A stretch of DNA of 64,000 bases from contig NC_010162.1 in the NCBI RefSeq assembly GCF_000067165.1, positions 11,644,501-11,708,500 on the forward strand. Reading direction: 5' to 3'. Position 1 is the stretch's first letter; each line of letters begins with the position of its first letter. Under the pieces are notes generated by a model, which ran no database searches, had not been told where the DNA came from, and saw nothing but the letters and a program-made list of their open reading frames with translations. This document shows positions 25,270-33,543 of this stretch, in pieces. The position numbers were made by a program, and so were the translations under genes. The DNA is from Sorangium cellulosum So ce56. GTDB taxonomy: Bacteria; Myxococcota_A; Polyangia; Polyangiales; Polyangiaceae.

Positions 25270-25956
25270 ATGAAGCCTGTCGTTGCGTATCAGGTTCATC
25301 TCATGTCGCAGATGCGAAACAAATCGGGCATGGCGAAGGGCCTGAAGCTGCTGGGCGTCGATCCATCGGAGGTCGACGCGGCGAACGCGATGGTCGCGGA
25401 CGTGGGCCTGAGCTTCCTCGTAGGGAATAACGGGCACCTGCGCGAAGCCGACGTGGTTCCTCGATTCCTCGGGGCGCCCCGGCGCATCGAGCCGGCGCCG
25501 GTGGAGGGCTCCGCGTTCTGGACCACCAAAATGTTCTATTCTCTGCCCGTGTGGCCAGAAATGGAGCTGGAGTTCAGCTTCAACGAGTGGGGGCATCTCG
25601 GCAATACCCGGTTCGTTCGCGCAGGCGCACCCGGGACCCGCCGTCTTCGGTTGGAGGATGGGCTCCGGTTCGTTGGCGCAGGCGAGTCCAGGGCGCGTCG
25701 GCTTCGGTCCAGGGATGTCGTGCCCTGGCGCGTGGTGGAGGACGATATTTTTATCTCGTGCAGCGAGGCGATCACCGTCGAATGGTTCGGATCCATGACC
25801 GACTACTGCTGCACCCTGCTCGATCCCGGGAGCGCACCGTACTTCTGGTCCTTCGACTTCGGCCTCTTGCAGGAAGTGGAGCCCTGGAAGGACCTGCCGA
25901 TCGACGAGGAGGAGATCGCCGTGCCTGGCGCCCTGACCTTCCGCGCAAAGCTCTAG
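25270..25956 (+). CDS. Hypothetical protein carrying an in-frame repeat insertion
   Basis: About 228 residues from MKPVVAYQVHLMSQMRNK; no domain recognised and no signal peptide. Flanking parts look like a normal folded protein (FWTTKMFYSLPVWPEMELEFSF; YFWSFDFGLLQEVEPWKDLP). Between them lies RFVRAGAPGTRRLRLEDGL and RFVGAGESRARRLRSRDVV, the product of two tandem 57-bp units at 25610-25721. Such an Arg-rich 19-codon repeat, multiple of three in length, looks like a repeat unit inserted without breaking the frame. The gene follows a degraded hydrolase fragment. Confidence 0.5.
   Translation: MKPVVAYQVHLMSQMRNKSGMAKGLKLLGVDPSEVDAANAMVADVGLSFLVGNNGHLREADVVPRFLGAPRRIEPAPVEGSAFWTTKMFYSLPVWPEMELEFSFNEWGHLGNTRFVRAGAPGTRRLRLEDGLRFVGAGESRARRLRSRDVVPWRVVEDDIFISCSEAITVEWFGSMTDYCCTLLDPGSAPYFWSFDFGLLQEVEPWKDLPIDEEEIAVPGALTFRAKL
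25610..25721. repeat. Two tandem 57-bp units inside a gene
   Basis: Both units begin GGTTCGTT(C/G)GCGCAGGCG and continue with CGTC and CTTCGG at matching offsets; unit 2 starts at 25667. Identity is roughly 70-75% by eye. The length of 57 keeps the reading frame of the surrounding gene. Confidence 0.65.
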
Positions 25957-26083
25957 TATTACAGCCGCACGTCGGTGAGCGCCGAACGAGCCGGGCTTCA
26001 CCAGGGTGCGGACGAGCCATGCGTCACGATCGGCCGCCCTCTCATCAAAATCCGCGGAGATTCCGCGAGCTGCGGCTGCGGCG

Positions 26084-26497
26084 CTAGGCGGGCTCGAACG
26101 CCTTGCTCGACGCGTACCCGCGGGCGGCAGACCGGATCTTCGCGATCTGCGCCGCGTCGAAGGAGACGGGCGCTCCGGTGCGCGCGTAGCTCATCACGTT
26201 GTCGTCGACGCCGCTGTGCCCGAGCCCGAAGAAGTGCCCGAGCTCGTGCGCGAGCACGGTGGGCCGCGCGTTCGCCGCGAGGATGACGAAGCGCCGTTCC
26301 GGCGTCGCCCGGCGCCGCCAGTGCACGCCCATCCGGAAGCGCCGCGGATCGTCGACGTCCCGCAGCGACGCGACCACCATCACGTTGATCCGGCGCGCCT
26401 CGATCGCCGAGGCGAGCGCGTCCCGGTCCTCGCGCGTCTCGATCCGCGAAAACCGCGGGGCGAGCGGGCGCGCGCCGACCTTGCGGAGCGCCGATCA
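26084..26497 (-). pseudogene. Metzincin-type metalloprotease lacking its N-terminus
   Basis: The frame contains the full metzincin zinc site HELGHFFGLGHS followed by the Met-turn NVMSY, as in matrixin/reprolysin-like secreted proteases. Reading back, the frame keeps homologous-looking sequence (VGARPLAPRFSRIETREDRDA) until an in-frame TGA near 26498; no start codon or signal peptide is available before that. Beyond it lies the RYCTRPAF transposase scar. The likely history is loss of the 5' half by insertion. A short protein from an internal ATG at 26383 could still be made but would not be exported. Confidence 0.7.
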
Positions 26498-26544
26498 AGA
26501 GAACCATCGGATTGGACGTGAATGCCAGCAGCATCGCCAGAGGC

Positions 26545-26590
26545 TCGCGCGGTACTGCACCCGCCCGGCCTTCGACGGCCACCGCCGTGA
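26545..26590 (+). pseudogene. Y2 transposase scar
   Basis: RLARYCTRPAFDGHR at the junction of the broken metalloprotease matches the start of the remnant at 18360 (VRCCTRPAFALAR). The DNA match covers about 30 bases (GAGGCTCG-GCGGT-CTGCACCCG-CCGGCCTTCG). It is only a scar. The flanking stretch up to 27133 contains no supportable gene. Confidence 0.45.
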
Positions 26591-27133
26591 AGCCGTAGGC
26601 GTCGCCGAAGCGCGCGTGGGTGGCAACGAGCTTGTGAACCGCCACGGATTGCGCTGTTGCGCACCGCTTCCTCGGTGCCTCAGGAGGGGCCGTGTGTCGA
26701 AGCCGAGCGTCTCCGCGAAGGTGCTCGCGGACATCGCCGCGGCCCTGGCGCCCCCGCGGAGCGGCACCGACGCGGAGGCGCCATGAGCGACGCGGCCGAC
26801 TGCGTCCCGCCGCCACGCTCGGGAAATTGCCTGTCGCTCACGACGCGGCCCAGATCACGCGCACATCGCAGCGCTGCCGTGCGACCGATAGGCTCGTTGC
26901 AAGAGCTGTGCCCGCGGAGCTCGTGCCGACATCGCCAGAAGCGGCCCTCCCAGCAGTCGATCCAGATGTTTTACCGGTATGCCCTGTGGCACACTGAGCG
27001 CCTGCGAGGGCGAAAGGTGGGTGGTCGTGCTGCAATTCCGCTCCCGCCCTCGTTCGACTCCAAGGACGGGCGGATCCCGAGACGGCGGGACCGTCTGCCG
27101 CCCTTGACGGCACCGATTCGGTACGGAGCTATC

Positions 27134-27985
27134 ATGGCCCCCATTGCGAAGATGAGCGACGTCGACAAGGTCGGCGTCGTATTCCGAGAAGCGGCGAAGC
27201 ACCTACCGCGTACGGTCGGCAATGCGCTGCTCGACATCATCAGCCCCGCCAACCTTGCCATCACGGTCGCGCTGTTCGTCGCGTTCGCGGCTGGTCAAGC
27301 GCTCGGGTATGGTTGGATCGTCGACATCGTCGCGATCGGCGGAGGGCTGCTGCTCGCGGGCGCGTCCGCCCTCGATGGGGTGAAGTACCTCGTGGAGGCT
27401 GTGGCCAAAACTGCCTCCGCAAAGAGCCAACTCGATCTCCAGGACGCCGGGAAGGCGCTCGCCCAGGCGGTGCTCGCGCTCGGCGTAGGCACGCTGATCG
27501 CGTTGCTCACCAAGAAAGCGGTCGTCAAGACGAGGATGGCGGGTACCGCGACCGTCATGGCCAGGGGTCGCTATCCCACCTACGGCGAGCTCCGTGGAAC
27601 CGTTCGGACGTCGGAGCTCAAGGGCGAATTTGAAGCTCACCACCTCTGGGAAAAGCAGTTTGCTGCCCTCATCGGTGTGGCCGAGGAGGACATCATCGCC
27701 GCCCCGGTGCTGCGCCGGTACCACAGAGCGGTCAACGGGATCGTCAAGACCCGAGGGCAGCCTCTCGGTATCCCGTACGGTGTCATCGACTCCAACATCG
27801 ACGTGATGATCACCAACTACATTGAGCAGCGCCTCAGGGTGCCACGCGCCAGCGCCACCATCCAGCAGGTGTGGGTGGCCCATCGTGAGGTCTATTTGCG
27901 CCTGGGCCAGGGCAGCTGGGCGGACGCGATCTACGACCTGTACGTAAAGCCGCGCGGGATCCCATACTGGGGTGGCGCAAGGTGA
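27134..27985 (+). CDS. Candidate secreted or membrane-active toxin with HH nuclease-like tail
   Basis: A 283-residue protein. Residues of about 30-130 include two or three hydrophobic helices (ANLAITVALFVAFAAGQALGYGW, VDIVAIGGGLLLAGASAL, ALAQAVLALGVGTLIALLT). The tail begins EFEAHHLWEKQFAALIG and continues RRYHRAVNGIV. An AHH/HHL motif followed by a charged helix is typical of HNH/LHH-type nuclease domains at the C-termini of polymorphic toxins. A glycine-zipper helical segment before a nuclease tip also fits polymorphic toxins. No immunity gene is recognised next to it; the flanks are pseudogene debris. Toxin function is inferred. Confidence 0.5.
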   Translation: MAPIAKMSDVDKVGVVFREAAKHLPRTVGNALLDIISPANLAITVALFVAFAAGQALGYGWIVDIVAIGGGLLLAGASALDGVKYLVEAVAKTASAKSQLDLQDAGKALAQAVLALGVGTLIALLTKKAVVKTRMAGTATVMARGRYPTYGELRGTVRTSELKGEFEAHHLWEKQFAALIGVAEEDIIAAPVLRRYHRAVNGIVKTRGQPLGIPYGVIDSNIDVMITNYIEQRLRVPRASATIQQVWVAHREVYLRLGQGSWADAIYDLYVKPRGIPYWGGAR

Positions 27986-28089
27986 AGTCCGAGCGCAAAC
28001 GTGCCCGTCCTGCACTTCCAGTGCTGGCTGCAAAAACGCCTCGACCGAACGGAACAGTACCGTGATGCTCGGCCATGGCACGCCGCTGG

Positions 28090-28380
28090 AGGACGAGTGA
28101 GCCGGGTTCTCACCTGGGAGCGACGTTTCTCCGCCACGTGCGGCGGGTTCGACGTCATCGCGCGGTGCGCATCGCCGCGGATGGCGGTCCACGTCACACC
28201 GGCCTCGCGGAGGTCGTGGAACGTGATCGGCTTCCGCGTCGCGTCGTCCGCGAAGAACTCGGGCCGGGAGCGCCCGCGAACGCCAGGCAGCGGCGCAGCC
28301 TCGCTGCCAAGGACCGGCTGCACACCATCCGGCCCGGGCCGCTCGCTCCGTGCGAGGGAGACCCGCGCGAAACTCGTGAC
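28090..28380 (-). pseudogene. Tyrosine recombinase (integrase) C-terminal remnant
   Basis: The frame contains RPEFFADDATRKPITFHDLREAGVTWTAIRGD, which matches the box II region of phage-type tyrosine recombinases (TFHDLRATGITWMAVRGD, the H-x-x-R segment). The downstream GH and catalytic Tyr are replaced by unrelated sequence (HRAMTSNPPHVAEKRRS), and the N-terminal core is missing. A dead relic indicating past mobile-element integration here. Confidence 0.7.
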
Positions 28381-28479
28381 CGTGAGCACGTTCCAGATAG
28401 GCTCTCGTTCGCTCGCGTGGTACTCGGCTGGAGCAGGGTCCTGCGCGATGCGAACAGCGGCGCGCTCCGGAGGTCATCG

Positions 28480-28629
28480 ATGTTGAACACAGCGCTTGGA
28501 AGGTTCCGTCTCGTCGCCGTGGGCGAGGGAGCGTCGTTTCTCCTCATCGGAGGCGCGATGCCGCTCCAGTACTTCACAGGCTTTCCGGCAGCCGTCCGCG
28601 TGGTCGGTATGGCGCACCATCGAGGCTAG
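28480..28629 (+). pseudogene. DUF3817 membrane protein, truncated
   Basis: The 49-residue frame MLNTALGRFRLVAVGEGASF, with AMPLQYFTGFPAAVRVVGMAH, matches the first half of DUF3817 membrane proteins (about 90-100 residues with three helices). It ends right after the conserved GMAH with HRG and a stop, so the remaining helices are lost. The start codon and an upstream CGGAGG survive. A broken gene lying directly before yaeQ. Confidence 0.65.
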
Positions 28630-28640
28630 CGGGAGCATCG

Positions 28641-29207
28641 ATGGCACTCCCCTCGACGCGAATGGACTTCCGCATCGACCTCTCGCACGTCGATCGCGGC
28701 CGCGAGGCGAGCGAGCGGGTGATCGTCGCCCGCCACCCGTCGGAGAGCGCCGAGCACGTCATGCTGCGGGTGCTCGCGTATTGCCTCTTTCACGAGGAGG
28801 GCCTCGCCTTCGGCCCAGGGCTCTGCGACGCCGAGGGGGCGGACCTCTGGACGCGCGATCCCGCGGGCCGCGTCCTCACCTGGATCGAGTGCGGCGCGGC
28901 GCCGTTCGAGAAGCTCAAGAGAGTCGTGCAGCACAACCCGGGCGTGGCCGTTCACGCGCTCTTTTCGGACGCGCGCCGGCGCGACGAGCTCGTGTCCGGC
29001 GCGCGCGAGGCCGCCTCGCGCGCGAGCAAGGTCACCGGCGCGATCTCGCTCTCCACCGTCGACCACCGCCTCGTCGCCGCGCTCGCGGAGAACACGGGTT
29101 TGCGGCGCAAATGGGCGGTCACGATCGTGGGCGATCACCTCTACATCGAGGCCGACGGCAGCACGCTCGACGGCGAGGTCGTCCGCTCGCGGCTCGAAGC
29201 GCCGTGA
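28641..29207 (+). CDS. yaeQ: YaeQ family protein
   Basis: A 188-residue protein that follows the YaeQ pattern along its length: N-terminal MALPSTRMDFRIDLSHVDRG, ARHPSESAEHVMLRVLAY, FGPGLCDAEGADLW, and LTWIECGAAPFEKLKR. YaeQ adopts a PD-(D/E)xK-nuclease-like fold and is otherwise of unknown role; the acidic residues in GADLW and WIECG are the usual core positions. Length is typical. The ATG is preceded by CGGGAG. It stands between pseudogene debris and the azoreductase gene and shows no coupling to either. Confidence 0.9.
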   Translation: MALPSTRMDFRIDLSHVDRGREASERVIVARHPSESAEHVMLRVLAYCLFHEEGLAFGPGLCDAEGADLWTRDPAGRVLTWIECGAAPFEKLKRVVQHNPGVAVHALFSDARRRDELVSGAREAASRASKVTGAISLSTVDHRLVAALAENTGLRRKWAVTIVGDHLYIEADGSTLDGEVVRSRLEAP

Positions 29208-29425
29208 TGGCGTCGAGGGGGTGCTCCCCCGTCGCCACGCCGATCGGCGCGATCGCCCTGGCGATCGCGGCGTGACCGAGGATGTCAGTCCGGCCCGGCC
29301 GGGGAGATCGACGATGAGCTCCTCGACGCGGCCGCGCGCGCCGGGAAACGCGAGCTCCGTGCGCGCCGGCGGTCACATTCCGGGGGGCTGCCTTGTCCTG
29401 GGAGCGGACCCCACCCGGAGAGGAC

Positions 29426-30448
29426 ATGAAGAGACTGCTCAGAATCGATGCGAGCGCCCGTACGCAAGGGTCGATCTCGCGGAGCGTGGCGGACTATTTC
29501 CAGGTACGCTGGACAGAATCGAATCCGGGCGGCCGCGTCATCGTCCGCGACCTCGCCCGGTATCCGGTGCCGCACCTCGACGCCGCGACCATCGCTGCGT
29601 TTCTCGCGCCCCCGCCGCCTTCCGGGGGGCCGCCGCCCGAGGGCCTCGTGCTGTCCGACGCCTTGATCGATGAGCTGAGCTCGGCCGATCACCTGCTGAT
29701 CAGCAGCCCGCTGTACAACCTCACGCTGCCATCGACCCTCAAGGCCTACTTCGATCACGTCATCCGCAATGACCGGACGTTCGCACAGGTAGAAGGGCGC
29801 TACGTGGGGCTCCTCACCAGCAAGTCGGCGTCCGTCGTGACGGCGCGCGGCGGTGTCGCCTCGCCCGCCGCCGAGGACGAGCTTCAGACCCGCACGCTGC
29901 GGGCGATACTGGCCTTCATCGGCGTCACGAAGGTCGACCTGATCTCGCTGGATGGGATGAGCGGAGACGAGGCCTCTCGGTCGCGTCGCATCGCGCGCGC
30001 GCGGGCCGAGATCGACCATCTCTTCGCCTCTCCTGGAGAGCCGGTGTGTCTCGGGCCGTTCACCGAGGAAGATCGCCGGGAGATCGGCGGGCTGCGGGCC
30101 GCGCAGGCCGCTGCCATCCAGCGGGGCGACGCGGAGGCCTACGCGGCGCTTTGCACCGACGACATCCAGCTCCTGATCCCGGGGCACGAGGTCGTCTCCG
30201 GCCTCGAGCGGTTCCTCGCGTGCGAAGCGGAGCTCTTCCGGAGCGCGAGCTTCGCGTCGTTCAGGAAGACGCCGGAGCGGATCGAGCGGAGCGGCGACCT
30301 GGCCGTCGAGGTGGGCCGGCAAGAGGTGGCCATGCGGCGCGGCGGGACCGCGGGCGTCTTCGCCGCGCGGCAGAAGTACACGCATGTCTTCCGGCGGACG
30401 GCGCAGGGCTGGCGCTTCGCCGTGCTGATGTCCAACGCCATCGAGTAA
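29426..30448 (+). CDS. Azoreductase-NTF2 fusion protein
   Basis: A 340-residue protein started after a GAGAGG site. Residues 1-200 match FMN-dependent NADH-azoreductases of the AzoR type: LLRIDASARTQGSISR, then DHLLISSPLYNLTLPSTLKAYFDHV (the flavin-phosphate and active-site loop) and VTARGGV. Residues of about 211-340 are a SnoaL/DUF4440 NTF2-like domain (DRREIGGLRAAQAAAIQRGD, then FRRTAQGWRFAVL). The fusion is unusual. Five bases after its stop begins an ECF sigma gene that itself ends in an NTF2 domain, and regulation of such oxidoreductases by linked ECF41 factors is the family rule. Quinone or dye reduction under stress is likely. Confidence 0.85.
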   Translation: MKRLLRIDASARTQGSISRSVADYFQVRWTESNPGGRVIVRDLARYPVPHLDAATIAAFLAPPPPSGGPPPEGLVLSDALIDELSSADHLLISSPLYNLTLPSTLKAYFDHVIRNDRTFAQVEGRYVGLLTSKSASVVTARGGVASPAAEDELQTRTLRAILAFIGVTKVDLISLDGMSGDEASRSRRIARARAEIDHLFASPGEPVCLGPFTEEDRREIGGLRAAQAAAIQRGDAEAYAALCTDDIQLLIPGHEVVSGLERFLACEAELFRSASFASFRKTPERIERSGDLAVEVGRQEVAMRRGGTAGVFAARQKYTHVFRRTAQGWRFAVLMSNAIE

Positions 30449-30453
30449 CTGGC

Positions 30454-31398
30454 ATGGATCACCGAACGCGTCTCTTCGAGAGCCACCGCCCCCTCCTCGA
30501 GGGGCTCGCTTACCGGATGCTCGGCACGCGCGCCGACGCCCTCGACATCGTGCAGGAGACGTTCTTGAAGTGGAGCCAGACGGACATCGACCAGATCCGC
30601 GACGCGCGCGCGTGGCTCGTCACGGTGTGCAGCCGCATCGCGCTGAACACGCTGCAATCGGCGCGTTCCCGGAGAGAGACGTACGTGGGCACCTGGCTGC
30701 CGGAGCCGTTGATGGAGGAGTCGCGGAGCCCTGACGAGGAGCCGCAGATCGACGAGACCGTCTCGGTGGCGTTGATGCACGCCCTCGAGCGGCTGACGCC
30801 GAACGAGCGCGCCGCGTTCCTGCTGCACGACGTGTTCGGCTACAGCTTCGACGAGATCTCCGCGCTGCTCGGCAAAGAGAGCGCGGCGTGCCGGAAGCTC
30901 GCCTCCCGTGCCCGCGCGCGGGTCCGCGACGCGCGGCCGAAGTTCGCGGCGTCGTCCACCGAGCACCAGCGCCTCCTGACCGCGTTCCTGAATGCCGCCC
31001 GCGCAGGCCGGATCGACGAGCTCCGCAGCCTGCTCGCGGAGGGCGTGGAGCTCCACGCGGACGGGGGCGGCAAGGCCGAGACGGTGACCCATGTGCTCCG
31101 CGGCGCGGACGCGGTGAGCACCTTCTTCGCCCGCGTCTGGAGCGCCACGGCGCATCCCGATGGCCGCTACCGCTTCGTGGTGCGGTGGTTCAACGGTTCC
31201 CCGGGGCTCCTGGTCCACGACGACGATCGGCTGATCGCCGCCGTGAGCGTGATCATCGACGAGGGCGTGATCCGAGGGGTCTATGCCCACCGCAACCCGG
31301 AGAAGCTCGCCGCCTTCCTCGCGGAGGACCTGGCCCGGCCCGAGTCGACCTACATCAACGGCGTGAGCCTGACGATCGACGGCGCCTTCTCGGCGTGA
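30454..31398 (+). CDS. ECF41-type RNA polymerase sigma factor with C-terminal NTF2 domain
   Basis: A 314-residue protein. Sigma region 2 is LEGLAYRMLGTRADALDIVQETFLKW; region 4 is LERLTPNERAAFLLHDVFGYSFDEISALLG. The ECF41 marks are present: WLPEP in the linker (residues 81-85) and DGGGK in the C-terminal SnoaL-like domain (203-207), which acts as a built-in regulator rather than a separate anti-sigma factor. It follows the azoreductase-NTF2 gene by five bases. After NPEKLAAFL, where relatives normally end, there is an extra tail, YINGVSLTIDGAFSA, that looks like the C-terminus of a short-chain dehydrogenase. This may be a junction scar. Confidence 0.9.
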   Translation: MDHRTRLFESHRPLLEGLAYRMLGTRADALDIVQETFLKWSQTDIDQIRDARAWLVTVCSRIALNTLQSARSRRETYVGTWLPEPLMEESRSPDEEPQIDETVSVALMHALERLTPNERAAFLLHDVFGYSFDEISALLGKESAACRKLASRARARVRDARPKFAASSTEHQRLLTAFLNAARAGRIDELRSLLAEGVELHADGGGKAETVTHVLRGADAVSTFFARVWSATAHPDGRYRFVVRWFNGSPGLLVHDDDRLIAAVSVIIDEGVIRGVYAHRNPEKLAAFLAEDLARPESTYINGVSLTIDGAFSA

Positions 31399-31522
31399 GC
31401 TGCCAGCGCTGCTCGCAGAGACCCGCCTCGCTTGCTCGGTGAGCCGAAGCCACGCTACGACCGGCTCAGGAACACATCGCATGCGGGGGATCGCCGGAAC
31501 GTGGACGCAGGTGCCCGAGGTC

Positions 31523-32830
31523 ATGGATTCGAACAGGGCTATTCCGGCCACGGCCCGCGGGCGAGCCCCGCGCGCGCGCTCGCTCGGCGCCGCCGCCCGC
31601 GCGCGCGCACTGCTCGTCCCCGTGTGCGCTGCGCTCGCGGCCCTGTTCGTGGCCTGCGGCGGCGGCCAGACGCAGGGGGAGGCGTTCGATCCGCGCTGGA
31701 AGGACGACGGCGGCGCGGGCATCAGGGCTTTCCAGCAGCGGTTCGCGGGCAGGCGCATCCCCCTCGGCGCCGACGTGGCGGTCGGCGTCGTCGCCGGCGC
31801 GGGGGCGCCCGAGCTCGTCGGGGTGCCGCTCGACGGCGGCCCGGCGTGGACCTTCGCGCACCCGCTCGACGCGCGCCCGGCCGTCGCGGGGAGCGTCGTC
31901 GTCGGGCTCGGCCGGGGCGAGCTGTTCGCCCTCGACGCGCGCACCGGGACGCTGCTCTGGACGCGCCGCGCCGGCGGCAGGCTCCGCGGCGCGGGCGACG
32001 ACGGAGAGACCACCGTGGTGTCCCTCGTGTCGACCACCGGCACCAGGAGCGTCGTGCTCGCGGTGAGCCGTGAGGGGCTCGTGCTGCGCCAGATCGAGGA
32101 CTCCGCCGCCATCGGCGTGCCCGCGGTCGTGGGGCGCTACGCGTTCCTGCCCTGGCAGGGGCGTTACGTCACGGTGTTCGACCTGCAGACCGGCGGCGAG
32201 GTGGCGCGGGCGCTGCTCCGCACCGAGGTGAGCCACGCCTTCCTGCTCGGCGGGGTGGTCTTCTTCGGCGGCGAGGCGGCGACGCGGTTCGACGCCTCGA
32301 TCGGGCTCGGCGCGGCCGGGCGCGCGTCGACCGCGCGGCTGCCGGCGCGCGAGCTGCCCGGGGCGCCGGTCTGGATGACCGCGGGGACCGAGGTGCTCGC
32401 GCCGGCCGCCTCGGCCGAGGACAGGGCGCGGCTCTACGCCCGCCCCCGGCCGGCCGGCTCACCGGGCATCGAGGGGGAGCGCTACGTGGCGACGTACTAC
32501 CGGGCCGCCGTCGGCCTCGACGCGCGCTCCGGCGCGCTCGCCTGGGCGCATGCCGGCGAGGCCGACTTCCTCGGCGGCGCCGCCTACGCGGGCGGCTTCG
32601 CGCTGTGCGACGCGCGCGGCGGGATCACGTTCCTCGACGCGCAGCGCGGGGCCGTGGCGGGGCGCGCGTCGCTCGGTCGGCCGATCCAGGCGTGTGTGGT
32701 GCAGGCCGACGGGCTCACCGCCGCTGCGGCCTCCGCGAGGCCCCTGGAGGCCGCAGCGGCGGTCGGCGCGAGCCCCGTCGAGGCGGCACCGGCCCCCGCA
32801 CGCCGCCCCGTTGCGACCGACCCTCGGTGA
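31523..32830 (+). CDS. PQQ-propeller-type lipoprotein
   Basis: About 435 residues from an ATG giving a long basic N-terminus, hydrophobic core and the lipobox LFVAC. The body is built from repeats of the PQQ/quinoprotein beta-propeller kind: VVVGLGRGELFALDARTGTLLWTRR, VTVFDLQTGGEVAR, GLDARSGALAWAHAG and GGITFLDAQRGAVAG. It lacks the cofactor site of a true dehydrogenase, so a BamB-like or scaffold lipoprotein is more likely. The end dissolves into Ala/Pro-rich sequence, so the propeller may be closed by only part of its blades or the gene may be truncated. The upstream start is also uncertain. Confidence 0.7.
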   Translation: MDSNRAIPATARGRAPRARSLGAAARARALLVPVCAALAALFVACGGGQTQGEAFDPRWKDDGGAGIRAFQQRFAGRRIPLGADVAVGVVAGAGAPELVGVPLDGGPAWTFAHPLDARPAVAGSVVVGLGRGELFALDARTGTLLWTRRAGGRLRGAGDDGETTVVSLVSTTGTRSVVLAVSREGLVLRQIEDSAAIGVPAVVGRYAFLPWQGRYVTVFDLQTGGEVARALLRTEVSHAFLLGGVVFFGGEAATRFDASIGLGAAGRASTARLPARELPGAPVWMTAGTEVLAPAASAEDRARLYARPRPAGSPGIEGERYVATYYRAAVGLDARSGALAWAHAGEADFLGGAAYAGGFALCDARGGITFLDAQRGAVAGRASLGRPIQACVVQADGLTAAAASARPLEAAAAVGASPVEAAPAPARRPVATDPR

Positions 32831-33312
32831 AGCCGCCCTCGGGGACGCGGTGGCGGCCCGGGCCCTTCACGAAGCGAAAGGGAGGCTGCTCGGGCTGCCG
32901 GTGGTACCGGAGGGTGAGCAAGCATGGGCCTCTTGCCATCTCATGAGATTGCGCGGCCAGCAGCACCTCACGGCGGCCGACCTCCGTTGCCCTGTCTCCT
33001 GCCCCGAGCTCGATCTCCCAGCGGAACTCCCGCGGCGTGTGCGGTTGAGCGGCCACGGATGGCGGGTGTGGGAGCCAGCAGGAGCGACCTTGCGGACGCC
33101 ACGTTCCTCCCATCATGCCCTGGCCCTCCGCGCGTGTGCCACCCGCTGCCATTCGCTGTGCCATTCGCATGTGCCATGCGCGCCGACAAGCTCGCAATTT
33201 CGAGCACATGCCGGTTGGAACGATGCGTGCAAACAGCGCTCCGAGCGCAGGCAAGTCACGACCAGATTCACAGCGGCTGGAGCACTCGATGCGTCAGGAC
33301 CTCGTCGGACCT

Positions 33313-33411
33313 GGGCGCTGCTGTTTCCAGTGGCGGCGCTCGTGTTGGGTGGCTGCGGAAAGACAGGGAGAGTCTCGCACCTGGGAGACCGATCACGTTG
33401 AAACCCAGAGA
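33313..33411 (+). pseudogene. Lipoprotein signal-peptide fragment cut by a repeat element
   Basis: The frame RRTWALLFPVAALVLGGCGKT is a clear lipobox (LGGC) after a hydrophobic core, then runs a few codons (GRVSHLGDRSR) into a TGA inside the end of dispersed element C. No start codon is visible upstream in frame. It looks like the 5' remains of a lipoprotein gene interrupted by the element. Confidence 0.4.
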
Positions 33412-33543
33412 CATTTTACAGGGAGGCGGGGAGGCGGGGAGGAAGAAAAATGAACTTCTTTCTCTTGCCGTCTCTCGCTCCCCGCCTCCCCGTCTCCCTG
33501 TAAAATTGCTGCTTTTCTCGTGGTCTCAACCCGTCTGTCGCAC
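33387..33543. repeat. Dispersed palindromic element, copy C (GGCGGGG core)
   Basis: In reverse complement it begins GCGACAGACGGGTTGAGACC and carries the same GGGGAGGCGGGGAGCGAG hairpin core as copy B. Its other end, GACCGATCACGTTGAAACCC, matches the outer end of copies A and D (ACACCGATSACGTTG). It thus combines B's core with A/D-type ends, showing that cores are exchanged between otherwise similar ends. Confidence 0.8.
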
